A DNA stretch of 64,000 nt from positions 298,234 through 362,233 of the forward strand of contig CBDFLD010000014.1 of the NCBI GenBank assembly GCA_965249005.1. Direction: 5' to 3'. The notes beneath the pieces are model-generated. The model ran no database searches, had not been told where the DNA came from, and worked only from the letters and a program-made list of their open reading frames with translations. Both the position numbers and the translations under genes were made by a program. Source of the DNA: CBDFLD01 sp965249005 (GTDB lineage Bacteria > Acidobacteriota > UBA6911). Shown here in pieces: positions 17,052 to 26,581 of the stretch (position 1 is the first letter of the stretch; every line of letters begins with the position of its first letter).

Positions 17052-19184
17052 ATGGGCTCTTGCAGATCCCATCGCCTTATCACCCTCTACTTATCCGCCG
17101 TGGTCCTCCTTCCATCCTCGGGAATGTCGCAGCCGGTGACGACTTCGGATCTGGAGAATGCCGCAGCCGACGATTCCTCCTGGCTCATGTACGGCCGCGA
17201 CTACTATGGCCAGCGCTTTGTCCGGCTGAACCAGATCAATGCCGACAACATCCACCGGCTCCACCCGGTTTGGGTATTTTCCACCGGCGGCGGGAACCAG
17301 GGCCTGGAGGCCACCCCGCTGCTACACAAAGGCGTGCTCTACGTCTCGGCCGATGGATCACGTGTGTTCGCGCTCGATGCGCGCACCGGGGCAAGGAAAT
17401 GGAGCTACGATCCGAAGATCTCCGACGATGTGGGACGCGTCTACTGCTGTGGATCGATCAACCGAGGCGTGGCGCTCTCGGGCGAACTGGTGTTTGTCGG
17501 CACCATGGACGCCCGTCTGGTGGCCCTGGACAAGACCAGTGGCAAGGTCGTCTGGGAGACCAAGGTGATCGAATGGGAACAGGGCTATAGCATTACCGGA
17601 GCGCCACTCGTGGTGAAGGACATGGTGCTGACGGGCGTGGCAGGCGGAGAGTTCGGCATCCGCGGCTTCGTCAAGGCGTTCGACGTCAGAACCGGAGCCT
17701 TGCGCTGGACCGCGTATACCATTCCCGGTCCGGGCGCGCCGGGTAATGAAACGTGGCCTGGGGACACCTGGAAAAATGGAGGAGGCTCCACCTGGACCAC
17801 CGGTGTCTACGATCCTAAACTGAATCTCGTCTACTGGAATACGGGCAACGCCGCACCCTGGAACTGCCAGGTGCGCAAGGGCGACAATCAGTGGACCGCC
17901 GCGACCATCGCGATCCATGCCGACAGCGGCAAGATCGCCTGGGGCTTTCAGTACACACCGTGGGATTGCTGGGATTATGACGCCGTGAGCACGCCGGTGC
18001 TGGCGGACGTGGTTCTCGGGGACCAAGGGCTGGTCCAGGCCCTGTTTCACCACGACAAGAACGGTTTCTTCTATGCTCTGGACCGCACGAACGGCAAGTT
18101 TCTCTATGGCGTGCCGATCGTTCCGGGCATCAACTGGGCCTTCGGGCTCGATCCCGAGACCGGGCGTCCGGACGTGAATCCCGACATGGTGGCGGAATCG
18201 GGGGGGCCGGAGGTCGGCCCGATAATTCCCAGTCTCGAGGGCGCGATTGACTGGCAGCCCCTGGCTTACAACCCGGACCTCGGCTGCCTCTATTTCGCAT
18301 CCAACCAGTGGGCGATGGGTTACAAGTTCTGGGCCGAGGACAAGTTCGAACCCCCTACTCGAGGTGAATGGTACCTGGGCGCCGACTATCAGCAGTACCT
18401 GACCAGTGAGAATCCCGGCAACTTCCTGGCCTTCGACCTGGCCAAGCGGAAAGTGCTGTGGCGCGCGGTGAGTCCGGCACCCTTCTGGGCCGGTGCCGTG
18501 GCCACCTCGGCCGGGCTCGTCTTCACGGGAGATATGCGCGGGTACTTCATGGCCTTCGACGCACGCAGCGGGGACTTGCTGTGGCAGTTTCAGACCGGCT
18601 CAGGCATCATCGGAAGCCCCATTGCATACGAACTCGATGGCAAGCAGTACCTCGCCGTTCCTTCCGGGGGCATCGGGGGCGACATGACCTTCTACTACTC
18701 GGAACCCAAGGCCGGAAATATCTGGGTGTTCGCCCTGGATGGGGCAGGTCCGGCGGCCGTGCCAGCGGGGACGAATCTGACCACTCTGGAGGGCAGCTTG
18801 CCCAGAGTGGGCGAGCCCGGCCATACCCTCGGCGGTCGGGTCCTCCCCGGCTACGGCTTCCCGCCCACCGAAGGCAGCGAGCCGCTCAAGGGGATCTCCC
18901 CGCCCCAGCCGACCGGACAGACAGCATCATCAGCCCCCGTTCTCCGGGAAGAGGATGCGATGGCGCGCGGCGAATGGACTTATCGGGCCCGCTGTGTCGG
19001 CTGCCACAAGGCTGGCGGCGGCAGCGGTCCGAATCTGTTTCGGACCCGCCTTCGTCCGATGCGGTTCTTCGACGACGTCGCCAGGGGTCGCGCGGGGACG
19101 GACATGCCATCCTTCGAGTCCATACTGTCGGCCGATCAGATATGGGAGATCTATGCCTTTGTAGTTTCTCGAGACCGACTTTGA
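17052..19184 (+). CDS. PQQ-dependent alcohol dehydrogenase with C-terminal cytochrome c (quinohaemoprotein type)
   Basis: 710 residues from ATG 17052; the in-frame GTG at 17016 has no support. A signal peptide (LITLYLSAVVLLPSSGMS) sends it to the periplasm. The eight-bladed PQQ propeller shows repeated tryptophan-docking segments, a vicinal disulfide pair at C132-C133 in the YCCGSINRG context, and WDYD at about residues 307-310 with the catalytic Asp308. The second Asp two residues on (D310) is the position that marks lanthanide-dependent XoxF/PedH-type enzymes. A haem domain follows with CVGCH at 648-652 and a Met ligand in TDMPSF. It would oxidise an alcohol or sugar and pass electrons to its own haem. 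Substrate unknown. Confidence 0.85.
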   Translation: MGSCRSHRLITLYLSAVVLLPSSGMSQPVTTSDLENAAADDSSWLMYGRDYYGQRFVRLNQINADNIHRLHPVWVFSTGGGNQGLEATPLLHKGVLYVSADGSRVFALDARTGARKWSYDPKISDDVGRVYCCGSINRGVALSGELVFVGTMDARLVALDKTSGKVVWETKVIEWEQGYSITGAPLVVKDMVLTGVAGGEFGIRGFVKAFDVRTGALRWTAYTIPGPGAPGNETWPGDTWKNGGGSTWTTGVYDPKLNLVYWNTGNAAPWNCQVRKGDNQWTAATIAIHADSGKIAWGFQYTPWDCWDYDAVSTPVLADVVLGDQGLVQALFHHDKNGFFYALDRTNGKFLYGVPIVPGINWAFGLDPETGRPDVNPDMVAESGGPEVGPIIPSLEGAIDWQPLAYNPDLGCLYFASNQWAMGYKFWAEDKFEPPTRGEWYLGADYQQYLTSENPGNFLAFDLAKRKVLWRAVSPAPFWAGAVATSAGLVFTGDMRGYFMAFDARSGDLLWQFQTGSGIIGSPIAYELDGKQYLAVPSGGIGGDMTFYYSEPKAGNIWVFALDGAGPAAVPAGTNLTTLEGSLPRVGEPGHTLGGRVLPGYGFPPTEGSEPLKGISPPQPTGQTASSAPVLREEDAMARGEWTYRARCVGCHKAGGGSGPNLFRTRLRPMRFFDDVARGRAGTDMPSFESILSADQIWEIYAFVVSRDRL

Positions 19185-19283
19185 TATGATACTATTTATG
19201 ATACTATTGAAGAGGTTCCTTTGAGAATGCCTTGCTTTCTTCTCCATTCAAGAAACGTAGTCTCCATAAGAGGCGAGACTGTT

Positions 19284-21029
19284 ATGAGAAAGTCCGAGAC
19301 CCCAAATCGGAGATTCAGACTCGTGAGCACCTCCATCGTTTTGTTCCTCGTCCTCAATGTCCTCTTTGCCGGCAGCAGCAGTCTTCTTTTCTCCCAAGAT
19401 GGTTCCAAAGACGGTTACACAGACGGCTTCAGGGACGGCTTCAGGGACGGTTGGCTGGTTCGCCAGGACGTGGATCCGCAAACAGGCGAAGACCTGCGTA
19501 TGCCGCTCCTCATGCCCGATGACTTCAGCGAATTGCACCTGGTTGGCTGGCGGGTGGAGCGCGGCACCCAGGATCCAAACAATCCGCTCATCGAAGGAGA
19601 CATGCCATGGGACTCCGGTGGTGTGGGAATTCATGGGTCCGTGCTGCGAGATCCGATCGATTCCCTCTGGAAAGCGTATCTCGTCTCTACGGAACCCGAG
19701 GTCACCACGGAGAACAACGAAAGGCCCTGGACCTCGAAGAATTCTAGGACCCGCCGTATGTGTCTTTTTGAGAGCACCGACGGAGTCCACTGGTCGAGAC
19801 CGGAATTGTCGAACTTCACTTTCGCGGGGCACAACAAGACCAACATCATTTTTGACACCGACGAAGGGGTCTCGAGCTACGCCTCGGTCTTCGTCGATCC
19901 TGAGAATCATGAGTGGCCCTACGAGATGTTCGCACTTCGTTCTGGCAAGCAGACACTCGAAGGTATGGGCTACTACCGCTATCGCTCCAAGGACGGCCGG
20001 AAATGGGAAAGCGCGGGAGGCAAGGTCAAGGGTCCTATGACCGGGGATCTTTCCTACTTCTATCGCGACCCGGACTTCGGCTACGTAGCCTATTACCGGT
20101 TGGGGGCGCCGGGTAAGCCTACCGACCACGTCCCCATCTGGGAGGATTTTCAGCGCCGGAGCTGTTACCGGGCCGTGAGCAAGGATGGAGACAACTGGAA
20201 GAAAGACCATTTGATGATGCTGACGGCGGACGAGCGCGATCACCGCGATACGCAGTACCAGGAATGCGTGCCGCTGAAAGTGAAGGGCGGATATATCGCG
20301 ATCGTCAATATGTACAACCCGATCATCCAGACGTTTTATTTTCGCACGGCCGCATCCCGGGATGGCCGCCGCTGGTGGTTTCCCGACCGCCGCCCCTGCC
20401 TCGACAACGGGCCGCTCGGCGACTACGGGGGAGGACAGCTCTGGCAGAGCCAGAATCTCATTGTCCAGGGCGACACGCTTTACGTCTATTACGGTGGTGG
20501 GGAGGGCCCGCATCGGCAAGTATCGGACACCCGCGCGCCCTCAAAGCAGATCGGCTACCAGGAGACGGTGGTCGACCACGGCGCCCATTTCCTAGCCGTC
20601 AACTCGGCTCTCTGCCGCGCTTCCTGGCGATTGGATCGCACGTACGCGCTCGCCGCATCCGCCGGTGGACCCACCATCGGCGCGGCCGTCACAACGGCAC
20701 GAGACCTGGGCGGCAAGAGTTTGTTCGTGAATCTGGTGACCCGACCGCCGAAGAAATCCAGCAAGCTCGGCTTCGACGAGGGCTACTTGCAAGTCGAGCT
20801 TCTCGACCAAGATGGTCAGCCGATTCCTGGTTTCACGCGGGACGATTGTCTTCCGCTCAAGGGAGATCACAAGAACCTCCAGGTGAAATGGATTGGCGGT
20901 GACGAGGCCTCGAAACTTGCCCGGAAGGCCAAATTCTATCTGAAGCGGGCGTTCCTCTACGGCTTCGACTTCCGCGACGGTAAGACGAAGACGGCGCGGA
21001 AGATCGAGCTCAGACCGGCTAGAGGCTAA
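19284..21029 (+). CDS. Secreted beta-propeller glycosidase-like protein with DG-repeat linker
   Basis: 581 residues from ATG 19284; the frame extends to TTG 19221 but GAGGCGAG precedes 19284. A signal peptide (STSIVLFLVLNVLFAGSSS) is followed by a short tandem repeat DGSKDGYTDGFRDGFRDG made of 12-base units. The body has the pattern STDGVHWSRPEL, SKDGRKWE and SKDGDNWKKD of five-bladed propeller hydrolases. The truncated gene at 53287-54432 belongs to the same family and lacks the last roughly 170 residues seen here (from the VYYGG segment on). It starts 99 bases after the PQQ dehydrogenase and is followed three bases on by a PPC protein. Family function is not established. Confidence 0.7.
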   Translation: MRKSETPNRRFRLVSTSIVLFLVLNVLFAGSSSLLFSQDGSKDGYTDGFRDGFRDGWLVRQDVDPQTGEDLRMPLLMPDDFSELHLVGWRVERGTQDPNNPLIEGDMPWDSGGVGIHGSVLRDPIDSLWKAYLVSTEPEVTTENNERPWTSKNSRTRRMCLFESTDGVHWSRPELSNFTFAGHNKTNIIFDTDEGVSSYASVFVDPENHEWPYEMFALRSGKQTLEGMGYYRYRSKDGRKWESAGGKVKGPMTGDLSYFYRDPDFGYVAYYRLGAPGKPTDHVPIWEDFQRRSCYRAVSKDGDNWKKDHLMMLTADERDHRDTQYQECVPLKVKGGYIAIVNMYNPIIQTFYFRTAASRDGRRWWFPDRRPCLDNGPLGDYGGGQLWQSQNLIVQGDTLYVYYGGGEGPHRQVSDTRAPSKQIGYQETVVDHGAHFLAVNSALCRASWRLDRTYALAASAGGPTIGAAVTTARDLGGKSLFVNLVTRPPKKSSKLGFDEGYLQVELLDQDGQPIPGFTRDDCLPLKGDHKNLQVKWIGGDEASKLARKAKFYLKRAFLYGFDFRDGKTKTARKIELRPARG

Positions 21030-21032
21030 GAT

Positions 21033-23036
21033 ATGTGCCCATCTGAGCAGCAGTTGGCTTGGGATGCCAAACCGTACATGCGCGGAAGCGCTTGGCAGTG
21101 GCTGAACCGTCGCAGACGCGACGCAGGCCTATGCTTTTCTACCTTCCTCGTTCTGTCCTTTTCAGTTCTTTCACCTCCGATAACCCCAGCAAAAGATCCG
21201 CCAGCGGTCGCTGAACCGAAGCTGTTGTCGGTTTTCCCTTTGGGAGGACGGCAGGGTTCAACGGTTCAGGCGGAGGTTCGGGGTAACTTTCTGGAGGGAG
21301 CTTATGCCGTATGGTTCGATGCCGGTAGCTTGAGCGGTCGGCTTCTCGAGGTGGATGAGGCGAAAGAGCAGGTCAAAGAAAAGGGATACGCTCTCCAAGA
21401 AGCGCCGGAGAAGCCGCCGGCTGTTTATCGGGTGCGGATCGAGGTGGAGGTCCCGCGGACGGCCCACTTGGGAGTTCACTCCTTGCGGCTGGTCAGCCCT
21501 GGTGGGATCTCGGACACCGTGCCCTTTCGCGTGGTGAATGAACCGGTCGTAAGCGGGGAAGGTGAACCCCACCCAAGCGTGGGCCAGGCCCAGCCTGTGA
21601 AATTTCCGGTGATCATTTATGGGAAGCTGGAGAAGGCCGGCGAGCTCGATTATTACTCGTTTCACGCTGGGGCTGGCCAAGAACTCTCGTTTCAGGCCTT
21701 GGCTCAAAATTGCGCGCCGCGATTGGCTCTGTACCGTGCGGGCGGAAGCTGGTTTGATCCGGAGCGGCCCACCCGACTCCTGATGCAGGAAGAACGATCT
21801 TCAGACCTCGTAAGATCGATCCAGGGGCGGAGGACTTATCGAGTGCCGCAAGACGGCGAGTATTTTCTGGAGGTTTCTTCACTTTTCGGCCGAGGGACTC
21901 CGGACAGTGGGTATCAGGTGCGGATTGCTTCTGGGGAAGGGGCTCCCCGATACGAAGAGCAGCTCCCAGGCGCATGGCAGGAGCGAAGCTTCAGCCGGAA
22001 GCTGGAAGACGGTTGGACGACGAATCTTGAAGCTCGAGCCATCAGGGCGGGCGAGGAATCACCGGCGCGGGCCAGGGACGGGTTTCCGACCCAGGGGAGC
22101 GACCCCGGCTCCAGCGCGGAGCGAGAGCCGAATCAAGTGCTCGACCCACCCAGCCCTCCTTCGTCGGTGGCGGAACACGAGCCTAACGACCGTGCTTCAC
22201 AGGCGCAGCACGTCTCGATTCCCTTCGTAATCAAAGGCACCATCGAACACCCCGGCGACATGGACAGTTTCAAGTTCAAGGTTGAGCCGGGCCAGAAGCT
22301 GGCGTTTGAGATCGAGACTCCGGATGCCAAACGGCCTTACTTCAATCCAAGAGTGGGGATTGTGGACAGCCAGGATCGGGAGCTCTTCTCGAATGTGGAG
22401 CGGCGCATATCGATGTACAACAACCTTTCCTACGTATTTGTTTACCTCAACAGATTGGAGCCCAAGGCGATTTACACCTTTGAGCGCGCGGGAGAATACG
22501 TTCTGCAGGTTCGCGACATCACGGCTCGGTATGGCAGCCCTAATTATCGCTACAAAATCCTGGTACGCGCGCAGATTCCCCACGTGGGAGAGGTGAGGGT
22601 CACGGGCTCCCCGAGAGTTGGCTTCGAAAAGAAAGCTGATCCTGGGGATCACATCAACCTGATGCGTGGGGAGCCCAAGAGGCTGACCGTTACGGCCTTG
22701 TATGAGGAGGGATTCACCGGCGATGTGTCATTCGCCTTTAGCGGATTGCCCGAGGGCGTGCAGACATTTCCGGCAGCACAATTCAACGACGACCCGGCGC
22801 CGTCCGAAGTAGCGGAGAACTCAGACATTATCGAGCCCAAGCAGCAAAAGGCAACCATTGTTCTGCTGGCGAGTCCCGAAGCACAGCTTACCTCCAAACC
22901 CACGATCGTGCAGCTTCACTGTCGGCCAATCGCCCAGGGCAAGCTGGGTCCGAGCCTGCTGGTTCGTGAAATGCCCCTGATGGTGGTAGGGGGTTCGCAG
23001 CAAAAGCAGAAAGAAAAACCGCAGTCAGGGAGATGA
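21033..23036 (+). CDS. Secreted protein with bacterial pre-peptidase C-terminal (PPC) domains
   Basis: 667 residues with a hydrophobic N-terminal segment (STFLVLSFSVLS), then an IPT-like start (PKLLSVFPLGGRQGSTV) and two PPC domains recognised from GKLEKAGELDYYSFHAGAGQ and GTIEHPGDMDSFKFKVEPGQ. Such proteins lie directly before DUF1549/DUF1553 and DUF1501 genes in Planctomycetes and Acidobacteriota; the role is unknown but extracellular. It starts three bases after the preceding gene. A low-complexity linker rich in Glu, Pro and Ser (about residues 340-385) separates the two PPC domains. Confidence 0.75.
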   Translation: MCPSEQQLAWDAKPYMRGSAWQWLNRRRRDAGLCFSTFLVLSFSVLSPPITPAKDPPAVAEPKLLSVFPLGGRQGSTVQAEVRGNFLEGAYAVWFDAGSLSGRLLEVDEAKEQVKEKGYALQEAPEKPPAVYRVRIEVEVPRTAHLGVHSLRLVSPGGISDTVPFRVVNEPVVSGEGEPHPSVGQAQPVKFPVIIYGKLEKAGELDYYSFHAGAGQELSFQALAQNCAPRLALYRAGGSWFDPERPTRLLMQEERSSDLVRSIQGRRTYRVPQDGEYFLEVSSLFGRGTPDSGYQVRIASGEGAPRYEEQLPGAWQERSFSRKLEDGWTTNLEARAIRAGEESPARARDGFPTQGSDPGSSAEREPNQVLDPPSPPSSVAEHEPNDRASQAQHVSIPFVIKGTIEHPGDMDSFKFKVEPGQKLAFEIETPDAKRPYFNPRVGIVDSQDRELFSNVERRISMYNNLSYVFVYLNRLEPKAIYTFERAGEYVLQVRDITARYGSPNYRYKILVRAQIPHVGEVRVTGSPRVGFEKKADPGDHINLMRGEPKRLTVTALYEEGFTGDVSFAFSGLPEGVQTFPAAQFNDDPAPSEVAENSDIIEPKQQKATIVLLASPEAQLTSKPTIVQLHCRPIAQGKLGPSLLVREMPLMVVGGSQQKQKEKPQSGR

Positions 23037-23061
23037 TGCGGAGCGGGAGCGTTCTATCTGT

Positions 23062-25626
23062 ATGAAGATTAGATTGGTTAGTGTCAAGTTCCTTGTACCC
23101 TTTGTCATCTTGCTGGCTGCCCCTCCGGCACGCCTTGCGGAACGAAAGCAAACGTCGGCGGCTCTCGTTTCACTCCGAGTGATCCCTGAGGGCGCAACGC
23201 TTTGGGGTGCTCAGGCCTCGCAGCATTTTCTGGCGCTGGCAGAGTACGCCGACGGTCTGGAGCGGGACGTGACGACCCGCGCTCATTTCTCGCTGTCGGA
23301 GGCCGATAAAGGTGAAATCGAGGAGTCGGGAAAGTTCATTGCGCGGGCCTCAGGAGAGGTTGTGCTGGCCGCTAAATTTGGCGGCCTCTTGGCCAAAACA
23401 GCCGTTCACATCGAAGACGCAGATAAGCCGCGTCCTTTCACTTTCGCTCGCGAGATTGGTGGAATCCTGACCAAGAGGGGCTGCAACGACACGTCGTGCC
23501 ATGGTGGCGTCAAGGGCAGAGGGGGATTCAAGCCCTCGGTCAACGCCCTATATCCCCGAAAGGATTACAAGTGGATCGTGGAAGGCGGAACCTTCAGGGT
23601 CCTGACCAGCGACACGGACCCCAAGATTCCGCGTATCAACCTGAAGGAGCCGGAAAAGAGCCTGTTGCTGCTGAAGCCCACGTTTAGTGTGCCTCACGGC
23701 GGGGGGGTGCGCTTCGAGGTGGGGTCCGCTGACTACCAAACGATTCTGAAGTGGATTCGCGCCGGAGCGCCCTACGGAGAAGAGGCGGAACAACGAGGCG
23801 TCTCGGTGGAACGGGTGGAAGTGTTTCCCAAGGAAGTGGTGCTCGATGCCGGCAGTCGGCAGCAACTGTTAGTGACGGCTTACCATTCCAATGGTCGCCG
23901 GGAGGATATCACCGAGCAGGTGCGTTACCTGTCGGATAGCTCCGGGGTGGTAGAGGTGAACGAGACGGGGCTTATCCAGGCGAAAAAGACCGGGCAAACA
24001 AGCGTCTCGATTCGAGCTACGGGCGGGCATGCGCTGAGCGCGACCGTGGGAGTGATCGAGAAGCCGAGTGCAAACTACCCCAAGCTCGAGGCGCGAAATT
24101 ACATCGACCGATTCATCTTTGCAAAACTCCGCAAGTTCCAGATCCTTCCCTCAGAACTCTCGAGCGACCAAGAGTTCCTGCGGCGGATGTGTCTGGATTT
24201 GACGGGCACCTTGCCTCCACCCAAACGAACCCGTGAGTTCCTGGCGGACAAGAATCCGCGCAAACGAGACCGGTTGATGGAGGTCCTGCTAAATTCTCCC
24301 GAGTACGTGGACTACTGGGGATTTCGGTTCAGCGATCTGATGCGGGTGACGTATACATCACCGGGCGCGGACTTCGAGATGACGAAGGCCTATGAAGACT
24401 GGGTGATCGACAGCATTGCCTCGAACAAGCCCTACGACCAGATGGCGCGAGAGAAGATTGCCGCCCAGGGTTACAGCGCTCCGGCACGAAATTACCTCTT
24501 CCACACAGAGGTGGTGCCGCCGGAAGTAGTCATGCCCGAGTTGATGCAGGTGTTCATGGGCCGGCGCATCGAGTGCGCCCAGTGCCATGACCACCCGTTC
24601 GAAGCCTGGAGCCAGAACCAGTTTTGGGGCCTGGCGGCCTTCTTCGGTGGCACGACGGAACTGAGGGATAACCAATTTTCTGACCGTCGTCCTGTTCCTC
24701 TTATCATCGATGTGCTGGGTGGGGGTCACGTGGACCAGCCTAAGGAAATGACAGTCGTCAACCCCCGCACCAAGGAAAAAGTGGTCCCCGCATTTCTCGA
24801 TGGTAGGAAGCTGCCGGAGAATCGGTGGATGGACCCGCGAATGCGGCTAGCGGAGTGGGTCACTTCTCATCCATACTTTGCCGAAGCAACGGTGAACCGT
24901 ATCTGGGGCTACTTTTTTGGCCGAGGGATAGTGGACCCCGTCGACGACTTCCGGAGCACCAATCCACCCACGCATCCGGAACTTCTGGAGGCGCTGGCGA
25001 AGGATTTCCGAGACAGTGGCTACAACCTGAAGCACCTAATGAGAACCATCGTGCATTCCCGGACCTACCAGTTGTCTGCAACGCCGAATGAAAGCAATAA
25101 AGAGGACAGGATCGACTACTCTCACGCCCAGCCGCGGCCCCTGGAAGCGGCTGTCTTGCTGGATGCTATCACGAGCGTGACCGGCGTGCCGGAAAGGTTC
25201 GAGTTCGTTGGAATAGAGTATGCCGGCGAAACTGAACCACGCCCTGGGGCACGGGCGATGCAGATGATTCCTGACGCTTGTCAATCGCAGTTCATGGATG
25301 CTTTTGGGCGGTCGATGCGGAAAGTTCTGCCCGTAGGGCCTCCCCAGCCAAACTTGTTGGAGGAGTTGCACATGCTGGCCGGGCCAACCTACACCAGCAA
25401 AATCTCTCGGGAGGGAGGAAGGTTGGACCGGCTGCTGAAGAAAGGCGCTTCCGATGAGCAGATCATCGAAGAATTTTACCTGGCGGCGTTGACACGCTTA
25501 TCGACGCCGCGGGAAAAGGCGGAACTGCTGAAATTCCTTGATCAGCGGTCCTCGCGCCGTCAAGAAACCTTGGCAGGGCTGGTGTGGGCGATCATCAGCT
25601 CACGAGAGTTTGCGTATAACCACTAG
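23062..25626 (+). CDS. DUF1549/DUF1553 protein with Ig-like (Big_2) domains and cytochrome-c-type motifs
   Basis: 854 residues, secreted. Order: signal segment, Big_2-like domain (residues about 30-125), haem-type motif GCNDTSCHGG with an unusual CX4CH spacing (C141, C146, H147), a second Big_2 domain (about 250-335), DUF1549 from about 345 with CAQCH at 505-509, and DUF1553 to the end (WAIISSREFAYNH). This architecture is typical of Planctomycetes and some Acidobacteriota, where the genes always neighbour DUF1501. The function is thought to be extracytoplasmic and redox-linked, but it is not established. The next gene, a DUF1501 protein, follows after nine bases. Confidence 0.85.
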   Translation: MKIRLVSVKFLVPFVILLAAPPARLAERKQTSAALVSLRVIPEGATLWGAQASQHFLALAEYADGLERDVTTRAHFSLSEADKGEIEESGKFIARASGEVVLAAKFGGLLAKTAVHIEDADKPRPFTFAREIGGILTKRGCNDTSCHGGVKGRGGFKPSVNALYPRKDYKWIVEGGTFRVLTSDTDPKIPRINLKEPEKSLLLLKPTFSVPHGGGVRFEVGSADYQTILKWIRAGAPYGEEAEQRGVSVERVEVFPKEVVLDAGSRQQLLVTAYHSNGRREDITEQVRYLSDSSGVVEVNETGLIQAKKTGQTSVSIRATGGHALSATVGVIEKPSANYPKLEARNYIDRFIFAKLRKFQILPSELSSDQEFLRRMCLDLTGTLPPPKRTREFLADKNPRKRDRLMEVLLNSPEYVDYWGFRFSDLMRVTYTSPGADFEMTKAYEDWVIDSIASNKPYDQMAREKIAAQGYSAPARNYLFHTEVVPPEVVMPELMQVFMGRRIECAQCHDHPFEAWSQNQFWGLAAFFGGTTELRDNQFSDRRPVPLIIDVLGGGHVDQPKEMTVVNPRTKEKVVPAFLDGRKLPENRWMDPRMRLAEWVTSHPYFAEATVNRIWGYFFGRGIVDPVDDFRSTNPPTHPELLEALAKDFRDSGYNLKHLMRTIVHSRTYQLSATPNESNKEDRIDYSHAQPRPLEAAVLLDAITSVTGVPERFEFVGIEYAGETEPRPGARAMQMIPDACQSQFMDAFGRSMRKVLPVGPPQPNLLEELHMLAGPTYTSKISREGGRLDRLLKKGASDEQIIEEFYLAALTRLSTPREKAELLKFLDQRSSRRQETLAGLVWAIISSREFAYNH

Positions 25627-25635
25627 GAGAGGGCA

Positions 25636-26574
25636 ATGAAGAAATCCGAATGTTATCATTGCCGGCAGGCTGCTTCGACCCGTCGCGACTTTTTACGGGC
25701 TGGTACGCTGGGCTTTCTCGGCATCAGTCTCAGTGACTTTCTGAGGCTGGAGAGCGCCCAAGCCCTTGCAGCAACCCAGGGTAGCGCGGCGCCAACCAAG
25801 GCTTCCGCGGTGATCTTGCTGATGCTGGAGGGGGGAGCCAGCCAGATGGATACCTGGGACGTGAAGGGTAACAGCGGCTTTAAGCCCATTTCGACAAACG
25901 TTCCCGGAATCCAGATCTCCGAGCTCCTTCCCAACATCGCAAAGCACATGGACAAGCTGTCCATCATCCGCTCCATGAAAACCTATGAGAGGAATCACCC
26001 GCAGGCAACGATTGAGACGTTGACGGGCCATCGCCCCAATCTTGCCTTGAAGTTCCCCAGTTTTGGGTCGATCGTCTCGAAAGAATTGGGTCCTCGCAAT
26101 AACATGCCTCCCTTCGTGGCCGTGCCCAAGCCTCGTGGAAACCTATTCTTCGACTACAAGCAGGCTTACCAAGCATCTTTCATCGGGTCCGAATACGATG
26201 GGATGATCCTACCGGACCCCAGCAAGCCGGACTTCAGGGTGCCGGATCTGAGCCTGCCGAAATCGATTTCTGCCGAGGCCATCGAGCACCGTCGCACCAT
26301 GCTGAAAATCGTGGATCGTTTCTATCGCGAGAAAGTAGAAATGGCCGAGTTTGCAAAGATGGATGCGTTCGAGGAGCAGGCGCTGCGGATCGTCCTGTCT
26401 CCGCAGGTCAGGGAGGCCTTTGATCTCTCTCGAGAGGTTGCTCTTGGTCGCTTTCCCGCCGAGACGGAGCGGGTCGGACAGGAACGGATGTTTCGCGGAC
26501 GGCCTCGTCAGGAAGCTGCGGAAGATTTGCTTTGGGCCCTTGTGACGTCGCGGGAATTTTCCGAGAATCATTGA
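25636..26574 (+). pseudogene. DUF1501 protein fused in frame to the tail of a DUF1553 protein (deletion chimera)
   Basis: 312 residues against about 440 for the intact neighbour. Residues 1-275 or so are DUF1501 with a Tat signal (TRRDFLRAGTLGFLG) and MLEGGASQMDTWD. After FDLSREVA the sequence no longer follows DUF1501; instead FPAETERV and EDLLWALVTSREFSENH are the closing residues of a DUF1553 protein, as at the end of the preceding gene. The simplest history is one deletion that removed the C-terminal half of this DUF1501 gene and most of a second DUF1549/1553 gene, joining them in frame. It may still be translated but lacks the sulfatase-like C-terminal half. Confidence 0.75.
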
Positions 26575-26581
26575 GGTTGCC

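Noticed and set aside
19248..20519. 423-codon minus-strand frame
   Set aside because: Antisense shadow of the propeller protein gene; no domain seen.
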